Part shown: positions 57,966 to 64,000 of the stretch, one piece after another
Layout of the letters: the number at the start of each line of letters is the position of its first letter
How positions within the stretch are numbered: the stretch's first letter is position 1
Source of the DNA: Zygotorulaspora mrakii
Lineage: Eukaryota; Ascomycota; Saccharomycetes; Saccharomycetales; Saccharomycetaceae
Assembly: GCF_013402915.1 (NCBI RefSeq)
Contig: NC_050724.1
Location: forward strand, 248,001 to 312,000
DNA length: 64,000 bases
Direction: 5' to 3'
Program-made: the position numbers and the translations under genes
The notes under the pieces: generated by a model
What the model was told of the DNA's origin: nothing
Seen by the model: only the letters and a program-made list of their open reading frames with translations
Database searches by the model: none

Positions 57966-59006
57966 ATGCCAACAGCCACAGGACAACCACTCAAGGAAGA
58001 TTTCGACACAGATATCGTTACGTTACCAAGATTTCTTCTGGAATCGCAAAAATGTGCAAAAAATGCCACCGGTGATTTCACGTTGCTGCTGAGCGCATTG
58101 CAGTTCGCCTTCAAGTTTATATCTCAGACCATAAGAAGGGCAGAACTGGTTCATCTGGTGGGTCTTTCAGGGAGCTCCAACTCGACGGGAGACGAGCAGA
58201 AGAAGCTTGACGTCCTAGGTGATGAAATATTCATCAATGCGATGAAATCAAGTGGTAATGTCAAAGTACTAGTTTCGGAGGAGCAAGATGATCTGATCTT
58301 GTTTCCCACGACGACAGGCACATACGCCGTGTGCTGCGACCCTATCGATGGCTCTTCCAATCTGGATGCAGGTGTGTCTGTTGGCACGATTGTGTCTATT
58401 TTCAAATTGCAGCCAAATTCTACCGGAACGATTAATGACGTGTTGAGATCTGGCCTCGAAATGGTTGGTGCGTGCTATGCGATGTACGGCTCGTCGACAC
58501 ATCTGATGCTAACTACAGGTCAAGGCGTCGACGGGTTCACGCTGGATACAAGCATCGGTGAGTTCATACTTGTCTATCCAGATTTGCAGTTGCCAAGCCA
58601 CCGAAACATATATTCGATAAATGAAGGCAATTCGTTTTATTGGACTCCGTTGATTCGGTCCTTCATTGAGGAGCTTAAAAAGCCACATGAGAAGGACAAC
58701 GGCAAACCGTATTCTGCCAGATACGTTGGTTCCATGGTAGCTGATGTCCACCGGACTTTCCTTTACGGTGGTCTATTCGCTTATCCGGCTGATAATAAGT
58801 TACCCAACGGCAAGTTGAGACTCCTTTACGAAGCCTTCCCCATGGCGTTCCTTGTCGAACAAGCTGGTGGTGTTGCCGTTAATGATGAGGGTAAGAGAAT
58901 ACTAGAAATTATGCCAAACCATATTCACGATCGGACGTCAATTTGGATGGGTTCCACAGATGAAATTAATAATTACTTAAGGCATATTGGTAAACCTGAG
59001 TTATAG
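57966..59006 (+). CDS. FBP1: FBP1, fructose-1,6-bisphosphatase
   Basis: 346 codons (S. cerevisiae 348). It catalyses fructose 1,6-bisphosphate to fructose 6-phosphate in gluconeogenesis. Metal/phosphate motif 'DPIDGSSNLD' is at 125-134, with 'VSEEQDD' at 103-109 and substrate-binding 'ARYVGSMVADVHRTFLYGG' near 240-260 and 'KLRLLYEAFPMAFLVEQAGG' near 275-295. The N-terminal Met-Pro-Thr start is kept, so the Pro N-degron read by the GID ubiquitin ligase after glucose addition is probably conserved. The PKA site RRxS of S. cerevisiae (around Ser11) is not present: residues 5-13 read TGQPLKEDF. Upstream DNA now carries a hAT element. Confidence 0.97.
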   Translation: MPTATGQPLKEDFDTDIVTLPRFLLESQKCAKNATGDFTLLLSALQFAFKFISQTIRRAELVHLVGLSGSSNSTGDEQKKLDVLGDEIFINAMKSSGNVKVLVSEEQDDLILFPTTTGTYAVCCDPIDGSSNLDAGVSVGTIVSIFKLQPNSTGTINDVLRSGLEMVGACYAMYGSSTHLMLTTGQGVDGFTLDTSIGEFILVYPDLQLPSHRNIYSINEGNSFYWTPLIRSFIEELKKPHEKDNGKPYSARYVGSMVADVHRTFLYGGLFAYPADNKLPNGKLRLLYEAFPMAFLVEQAGGVAVNDEGKRILEIMPNHIHDRTSIWMGSTDEINNYLRHIGKPEL

Positions 59007-59034
59007 TTTCTACAATTTTTTCGATTTTATTTAT

Positions 59035-59934
59035 CTACTTAAATTCTTTAATCGTATTGGTAACTCTCTCTGCGCTGTTTTCACTTGAAAGGGCTTCGCT
59101 CGAGTCACTCTCATTAGAATCTTCATTTTCTAATCGTCTTCTTTCCAGTAACTTAACCTCTGGTGGAACGTCAGTATCGCAAATATATGTTGAGTAACCA
59201 ATTTTTTTCAATTCCGTTACCATTAAATCCCTGACATCCTCACTAAATTTACCGATATCTTCTTTCTTCAAATCAATAGTTGGAATTGGCTTCAAAATCT
59301 TGACGTTGATGCAACCTCTATTGAAGATCTTCCACTTTGGGTTCATCAAAGTACTCGTGTTCGAAACAACAACTGGAACAATCGGAATACCACCTTGTTG
59401 TGCTAAATGGAACGCACCCTTTTTAAATGGTAACATTGTGAGTTCCGTTGTATAAGATCTTGTGCCTTCGGCAAACATCCATAGCGCTCTCTTCTTTTTT
59501 TTCATATTCTCGAGACCACGATTCAAAACCGCAACACTTTTAGCCCTATTTGATCTTTCTAAAAATAATGTACCACTTAAAGCCATAAACCAACCCAAAA
59601 AAGGTATGTATTTCAACGATTTTTTAGCTGTCACAGTACACCCTTTTGGAAAAACTCTACCCAGCATAAAAATATCAAGTGCACTTTGATGATTGGCAAC
59701 AATAATAAATGGCTTATTATCTAAATAATGCTCATTTTCCACTTTGACATCAATACCAAAAACTATAGCCATTGCATAGTAAAAAAATCTCGCTGTAACC
59801 CATTGCGCTAAATATTGCTTACCCACAAGTGTGAATAAAATGGATGCCACTGTACCATACAATCCTCCAGCGCAAAGAACAAGCGCTGCTAAAGTTGACC
59901 GAGAGTAATAAATCAAGCCTCTTAATAAGTACAT
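59035..59934 (-). CDS. SLC1: SLC1, 1-acyl-sn-glycerol-3-phosphate acyltransferase
   Basis: 299 codons (S. cerevisiae 303). It makes phosphatidic acid from lysophosphatidic acid at the ER and lipid droplets. The N-terminal hydrophobic segment (about 5-40) anchors it. PlsC catalytic block I is NH82QSALD87 (HX4D), block III 'FAEGTRSY' is at 155-162, and 'FLERSNR' (block II) is near 124-130. The C-terminus is acidic and serine-rich. It is convergent with FBP1 (28 bp between stops) and divergent from PSY3. Confidence 0.96.
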   Translation of the reverse strand: MYLLRGLIYYSRSTLAALVLCAGGLYGTVASILFTLVGKQYLAQWVTARFFYYAMAIVFGIDVKVENEHYLDNKPFIIVANHQSALDIFMLGRVFPKGCTVTAKKSLKYIPFLGWFMALSGTLFLERSNRAKSVAVLNRGLENMKKKKRALWMFAEGTRSYTTELTMLPFKKGAFHLAQQGGIPIVPVVVSNTSTLMNPKWKIFNRGCINVKILKPIPTIDLKKEDIGKFSEDVRDLMVTELKKIGYSTYICDTDVPPEVKLLERRRLENEDSNESDSSEALSSENSAERVTNTIKEFK

Positions 59935-60146
59935 TTTAATGCAAATATACTGGTTAAGTTTGCGAGGATTCTTGTTTAGCAGCTGTCTGCAATAGAATAA
60001 AATTCAACACTTTCTCTTTTATATGAGTTCGACTTTCCGTCCTAGTAGAGATATCAACAAAAAAAAGACTCGAAGCTTTCGCTAAAGAGGACATAAATTA
60101 AAAAAAGAATTCATGAAATGACGCCAAGTTACAAAACCATAAAAGA

Positions 60147-60914
60147 ATGGATGTTCTGGCTCACTGCCGCGTGTATCCTCTTTCTAACGTATGTATGGCG
60201 ATCTAGTAATGGTCCGTCCCCAGTGTTCTTTTTACTAATCTGTTTTGTAATTGTTACAAGAGATACCTCTTTTATCTGTAGTTTTACAAACCCGTTAATC
60301 AATTCGTTAGTTTGCCGCAAAATACTGTAAAAGGAACTTTGTTCTGCAAGGAAATTGCGTTTCTACATGTGATAGAGCATGATTTTAAGCTTTCCACTTT
60401 CAAGAAACAACTATATTTGAATTGCAAGTCGAATGGAAACTCAACAATATTGCTAATCGACATTTTATCTGCGTGGAAAGAGTTTATCAATAGCACAAAT
60501 GATGAGCTGTTTGTGATGAATTCGCTCTCAATAATGACGATGGATGGCTTAGTAAATTTCCTCCTGCATTTGAACGAATCACCACTTTATGCGTTGAAAA
60601 GGTGTCAAAAACGTGATTCGTTTGACAAACAACTCAGCGGTATTATCATTGACAATATATCTTATTTTGCTCACGATCCTACATCGTATGGTTTGCTGCT
60701 AAAGGTGCTGAAGCTACTACGCAAAACATTTGGCTGTTGGATTATAACGATAAGTTATGGACTCGAATATTACAATGGTGTAGAAAATGCAACTTCGCAA
60801 CTTTACAAGGGTGGCTCACAAACGAAAATTCCCACAGGTTATATCAACGAAATGGATGTTGTCTTGATTAGAGATACCGATTCATCTGCAAGAATAAGCT
60901 CTTCGACCACCTGA
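60147..60914 (+). CDS. PSY3: PSY3, Shu-complex RecA-like protein, with an intron
   Basis: Join 60147-60188 and 60282-60914, giving 224 aa (S. cerevisiae 242). Exon 1 encodes MDVLAHCRVYPLSN; S. cerevisiae Psy3 begins MEVLKNIRIYPLSN. Exon 2 continues FYKPVNQFVSLPQN and then 'FLHVIEHDFK', 'ILLIDILSAW' and 'LSGIIIDNISYF', the Psy3 pattern. The 93-nt intron has GTATGT at 60189-60194, a TACTAAT branch site at 60233-60239 (one base off TACTAAC) and TAG at 60279-60281. Without it exon 2 has no ATG near the conserved N-terminus. The S. cerevisiae gene has no intron, as far as I recall. Psy3 with Csm2 forms a RecA-like dimer that helps Rad51 loading in error-free damage tolerance. Confidence 0.88.
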
Positions 60915-61186
60915 TTTGGCCCATGTTTCGCTATATATTCTCCAGATATTTCCCTCAGGTAATGACCGCCATATAAATAGCCATCCTAGCCACTGCTACG
61001 CATCTGCTACAGGAAAGCAATGTTTGAGTATTAAAACATTGCATTTAACGATCACTTTTGACGTAAAGTCCTTGTTGAAGCTCATCGCATCTCGTCAATT
61101 TTCATCATCAGCTTTTGAAAAAAAATGAAGTAAAAATTTGGGCTTGAAGGACAGAAGTTGACAAATATACTAAAGGACAGTTTGTG

Positions 61187-62008
61187 ATGTCTTCTACTAA
61201 AGAATCAGGCCCAGAAACCCACTCAAGACGTGGCTCTTATGTAGCCATCGAGTTTACTCCAGAAATCTCTCAGCAATGTTTGAAACAAGTTGAATTCTAT
61301 TTTTCAGATTTCAACCTACCATATGATAAGTTTTTGCGTATGACTGCTGAGAAGAACGACGGCTGGGTTCCAATTACTACCATTGCGACGTTTAATAGAA
61401 TGAAAAGATTCAGACCAGTGGATAAAGTGGTTGAGTCGTTACGCTCATCCAAAAAGTTAGAAGTTTCAGAAGATGGTGAAAATGTGAGAAGAATTGAACC
61501 TTTTGATTTAGAAGGCGCCAAGAGGGCCAAAATGGAACAAAACAAGCGTACGGTAGCTGTTATGAACTTTGCTCATGAGAATGTTACTGATAAGATTGAA
61601 TTGCAAGATAAATTAGAAGAGTTTTTCTGCAAATTCGGTCAGATCAATCAATTGCGTTTGAGAAAAGATCACACCAAGAAATTCAACGGAACAGTTCTGA
61701 TTGAATTCAAGGATTTGAAAGAAGCAGAGGAATTTCTCAAGACCTATACCGGTGAGAGTGCTGAAACACTGTCATTTGAAACACGTAAACTAGACGTTTT
61801 TACAAAGAAGCAATTCGACCTTCAAAGAGAGGCAACCAGATCCAAAAACTTTAGCGGCTCTGGTCAAAAAGCAAGGTCATTTACTGGTCACAGAAAAAAT
61901 ATGCCAAAGGCTTCTCGTCGCCGTTCCAGTTCCAAAAAGGACTCCAAGCCTGAAATTGAGGCGCCAAAAGCGGAAGAGAAACCAGAAGAGATCAATAAAG
62001 ACGAATAA
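61187..62008 (+). CDS. LHP1: LHP1, yeast La protein
   Basis: 273 codons from the ATG at 61187 (S. cerevisiae 275); the codon before it is GTG. The La motif (about 22-105) includes '[17 protein letters not shown]' (35-50) and '[17 protein letters not shown]', the UUU-OH 3'-end pocket. An RRM follows (about 120-205, '[10 protein letters not shown]...[17 protein letters not shown]'). The C-terminus is basic and Lys/Ser-rich, then acidic. Lhp1 protects the 3' ends of new Pol III transcripts and assists pre-tRNA folding and processing in the nucleus. Synteny with YDL051W. Confidence 0.96.
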   Translation: MSSTKESGPETHSRRGSYVAIEFTPEISQQCLKQVEFYFSDFNLPYDKFLRMTAEKNDGWVPITTIATFNRMKRFRPVDKVVESLRSSKKLEVSEDGENVRRIEPFDLEGAKRAKMEQNKRTVAVMNFAHENVTDKIELQDKLEEFFCKFGQINQLRLRKDHTKKFNGTVLIEFKDLKEAEEFLKTYTGESAETLSFETRKLDVFTKKQFDLQREATRSKNFSGSGQKARSFTGHRKNMPKASRRRSSSKKDSKPEIEAPKAEEKPEEINKDE

Positions 62009-62063
62009 ATAACTTCCACATATATATATTAACCTATAAACAAATATACTTGAGAAAAAACTT

Positions 62064-62861
62064 TTAAAAAATTATCTTCCTCGGTTTAAGAGATAATTTC
62101 TTTCTAGGATGATACCAATGACCATTTGCTCGTGGCATTGGAGCGGCTGTTGCCCAGTTTGGACCCGTACTCAAGACATACGATACACCAGGAGTAATTG
62201 TAGTTACTTTGTCAGGGGACGGCCTCACCACGGAATAAAATGTAAGGGCACTCGTTTCATGTATCCTTCTCCAGGACACGGCCGTGATCTTGGTCAATGG
62301 CTGTTGTTGCATGGGCGCGTATTTTGCTCTGCCGTTTTGCAAATGATATGGAACTGAAAAGCTTGCGGAATCTACCTCAATTGGTGCATCCATGGTGTTC
62401 ATTCTTAATTCCGGCTGCGGTGGTTCTCTCTCACCACTACTGCTTGCCTTATTTTCGCCCACCATGCCGGTTAACGAAAACCTATTGCAATAATGGATGC
62501 TATACCCATCATTCGCTTGTGCTAGCAGCTGCACATAATAATCGCCGTTCGAACCGACTGTATTCTTGATGTTGAACACATATTCCATTCCTTTCACGTC
62601 GCTGGCAGAGAGCGTACCCAGAGAACTCATGACTTGGATATTTGTATTGGGCCCTGACATCAGAGTAAAAATATAACAACTGATATCTTCCTCTCGAATA
62701 TCATTCTCGGTGACAGCCCATTTTATCCTGATATCCGTCGAGCCTTTGGACACATCGAATTTTAATCCTACCGTGGGCTCTATAATTTGCACGTCACAAC
62801 TTGCTGGAATACATAAAAGAACAATCAGGAGACAGAAGTCCACGACGACCAGTGCTTGCAT
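62064..62861 (-). CDS. KRE9: KRE9/KNH1, secreted factor for beta-1,6-glucan assembly
   Basis: 265 codons (S. cerevisiae Kre9 276, Knh1 268). A cleavable signal peptide covers about 1-22 ('VVDFCLLIVLLCIPASC|DV'). An Ig-like N-terminal domain (about 24-135) starts 'VQIIEPTVGLKFDVSKGSTDIRIKW' and includes 'GDYYVQLLAQANDGYSIHYCNRFSLTGM'. The conserved C-terminal module is 'VPYHLQNGRAKYAPMQQQP...ITPGVSYVLSTGPNWATAAPMPRANGHWYHPRKKLSLKPRKI', the Kre9/Knh1 hallmark. It is O-mannosylated and secreted in S. cerevisiae. Position next to LHP1 corresponds to KNH1 (YDL049C). One copy probably represents both ohnologues. Confidence 0.93.
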   Translation of the reverse strand: MQALVVVDFCLLIVLLCIPASCDVQIIEPTVGLKFDVSKGSTDIRIKWAVTENDIREEDISCYIFTLMSGPNTNIQVMSSLGTLSASDVKGMEYVFNIKNTVGSNGDYYVQLLAQANDGYSIHYCNRFSLTGMVGENKASSSGEREPPQPELRMNTMDAPIEVDSASFSVPYHLQNGRAKYAPMQQQPLTKITAVSWRRIHETSALTFYSVVRPSPDKVTTITPGVSYVLSTGPNWATAAPMPRANGHWYHPRKKLSLKPRKIIF

Positions 62862-63104
62862 CTCTGATGCCTCTTTGCGACTAACCGTCCTAATACAGCT
62901 TCTGGGGAGTCATACCTCTTACCATATATACGTGTTGTAAGTTCTCATGTTTCTCACTAATTAATATTTCCCGAATATAACATTTGCTGTCCTGTAGCAG
63001 AAAGCCATGATTTACTGTCAGAGCTGCTTGCTGCTGTCGCGACACAAAATAATAGCCAAAAATAACAAAAAATGCGACGCACTCGATCTCGAACTTCAAT
63101 AGCT

Positions 63105-63150
63105 ACGACAAGAAGAATTGCGACGACAAGAAGAATTGCGACGACAAGAA
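63105..63150 (+). repeat. 18-bp tandem repeat, about 2.5 units
   Basis: ACGACAAGAAGAATTGCG at 63105-63122 and 63123-63140, then a partial third unit. It lies in the divergent KRE9/ERG25 upstream region. Confidence 0.85.
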
Positions 63151-63285
63151 ACTGTCAGCAGCGGTAAATCCAAACCGTAACGCCCGTATTTTTGACGTCG
63201 TTTCTGTGGTAGTAATCATATTGTATCTTTTAGAGCTTCTAAACTTCGAAATGCACTGAGCAACAACTCACACTTCTTACGAAAG

Positions 63286-63380
63286 TCGTTTAAGATTATT
63301 CTTAACTTCACAAGAAATTCGTTTAATCCCAAAACTGGAAAATTTCTCGTTTAATGTCATCTGGAAAAATTATTAAACGA
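63286..63380. promoter_or_regulatory. cluster of four TCGTTTAA boxes upstream of ERG25
   Basis: TCGTTTAA at 63286-63293, 63319-63326 and 63347-63354, and its reverse complement TTAAACGA at 63373-63380. All lie 300-400 bp upstream of the ERG25 ATG. The core resembles the Upc2/Ecm22 sites of S. cerevisiae (AR1 TCGTTYAG; SRE TCGTATA). Regular spacing of about 26-33 bp supports a binding array for sterol/hypoxia control of ERG25. Confidence 0.6.
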
Positions 63381-63681
63381 ATTATCGAATGGTTTTCAGC
63401 AAGAAAGAAAAAAAATGGTCTTATTTTTAACACGCTGAAGCAGGTATTATGGTTGTATCCGCAACGAAAACTGATAAACTGTGCTGAATCGTTTCGCATT
63501 GTACGATTTGACCGTTATATTTCGGGTTTATACAACGATGAGTTTTCGCCATGGCTAAACGATGATATATCCTTCTAGTATATATAGTGATATAGAGTTT
63601 TTGTTCTTTCCGTAAGGGTACCAGTCGAGCACACTTACTTTGTTTTTACAGAAAACTGCAAGACTTTGACTAGTTACCGAG

Positions 63682-64000
63682 ATGTCTGCAGTTTTCGCTA
63701 ATCAGACGCTTGTTGAATTGATTCGTGACAAAAGTTACTCAGAGACATTGAAGAATGTTTACACCTTTCAACCTCAATTGAGCTTCTTCGAGAAGTACTG
63801 GTCTGCATGGTACACCTATATGAACAATGATGTGTTGGCTACTGGTCTAATGTTTTTCCTACTGCATGAGTTCATGTATTTCTTTAGATCGCTGCCATGG
63901 TTCATCATTGACCAGATGCCATATTTCAGAAAATGGAAGCTGCAACCAACCAAGATTCCAAGCGTCAAGGAACAATGGCACTGTTTCAAGTCCGTTATCC
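63682..64000 (+). CDS. ERG25: ERG25, C-4 sterol methyl oxidase, 5' part only
   Basis: Open from the ATG at 63682 to the window end, 106 codons of about 309. The protein starts [20 protein letters not shown] and continues '[44 protein letters not shown]', nearly identical to S. cerevisiae Erg25 including the first membrane segment. The HxxxH/HxxHH di-iron ligands lie beyond the window. Erg25 removes the C-4 methyl groups of 4,4-dimethylzymosterol with Erg26 and Erg27 at the ER. In S. cerevisiae it is on another chromosome arm (YGR060W), so the KRE9-ERG25 junction is a block boundary. Confidence 0.95.
   Translation, partial: MSAVFANQTLVELIRDKSYSETLKNVYTFQPQLSFFEKYWSAWYTYMNNDVLATGLMFFLLHEFMYFFRSLPWFIIDQMPYFRKWKLQPTKIPSVKEQWHCFKSVI

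Noticed and set aside
60118..60330. 70-codon ORF with a hydrophobic stretch upstream of PSY3
   Set aside because: It spans PSY3 exon 1, the intron and the start of exon 2 in a different frame. The splice signals and the Psy3 N-terminal match explain the region better.
63354..63578. 74-codon ORF upstream of ERG25
   Set aside because: Its ATG overlaps the third TCGTTTAA box and the frame covers the fourth. No recognisable domain; more likely promoter and leader.

Overview
This window is a gene-dense nuclear segment from a budding yeast of the Saccharomycetaceae. Almost every large ORF matches a Saccharomyces cerevisiae protein along its length. The RPS23 intron has yeast signals (GTATGT, TACTAAC), and tRNA-Tyr, tRNA-Cys and tRNA-Lys can be read directly. 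Genes that lie on two different S. cerevisiae chromosomes alternate here as single copies. In the first 47 kb these are YPR119-137 and YGR108-120; in 50-63 kb they are YLR376-378 and YDL049-054. That double-conserved-synteny pattern is expected of a lineage that did not go through the yeast whole-genome duplication (Zygosaccharomyces, Torulaspora, Lachancea or Kluyveromyces type). I cannot name the species.

Layout. 1-31 kb is conserved and compact: RRP9 (partial), CTF4, COG2, NUP57, MSS18, TOM5, SPN1, RPS23, a YGR117C homologue, NAT3, SCD6, ANT1, a YPR127W homologue, YLH47, SPT6, CTR1, DAM1, SHY1 and a YGR111W homologue. Order and orientation match the reverse of the two S. cerevisiae regions merged. 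AXL1 follows at 31.7-35.3 kb.

35.3-50 kb is the restless part. It holds tRNA-Tyr, a 469-bp Ty1/copia-type solo LTR, a decayed gene-poor stretch, and the B-type cyclins CLB1/2-type (+) and CLB5/6-type (-). It also has three proteins I do not recognise, tRNA-Cys, a frameshifted CLD1, a relic LTR, two more 469-bp LTRs head-to-head, and tRNA-Lys. Relative to the order expected from S. cerevisiae, the CLB2-CLB5-CLD1 segment is inverted. The LTRs at its two ends are themselves in inverted orientation.

50-64 kb is a second ancestral block: SEC61, MCH1, PBP4, FBP1, SLC1, PSY3, LHP1, a KRE9/KNH1 gene and the 5' part of ERG25. Between PBP4 and FBP1 sits a complete hAT DNA transposon (54431-57418). It has perfect terminal inverted repeats, a perfect 8-bp target-site duplication and an uninterrupted 801-codon transposase.

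Main points for a second look: the apparently intact hAT element and its insertion in the PBP4/FBP1 promoter; the LTR-bounded inversion and LTR palindrome; an unexpected intron in PSY3; a GC-rich, hairpin-rich island in the RPS23/YGR117C promoter; the CLD1 frameshift; a cluster of sterol/anaerobic-response-like motifs upstream of ERG25; and loss of the PKA site in FBP1. Several S. cerevisiae-type regulatory circuits can be read: MCB boxes at the CLB5-type gene, Mcm1-Fkh at the CLB2-type gene, Rap1 at RPS23 and a Mac1 box at CTR1. SPT6 and SPN1, whose products bind each other, both lie in this window. S. cerevisiae comparisons are from memory; no database search was run.
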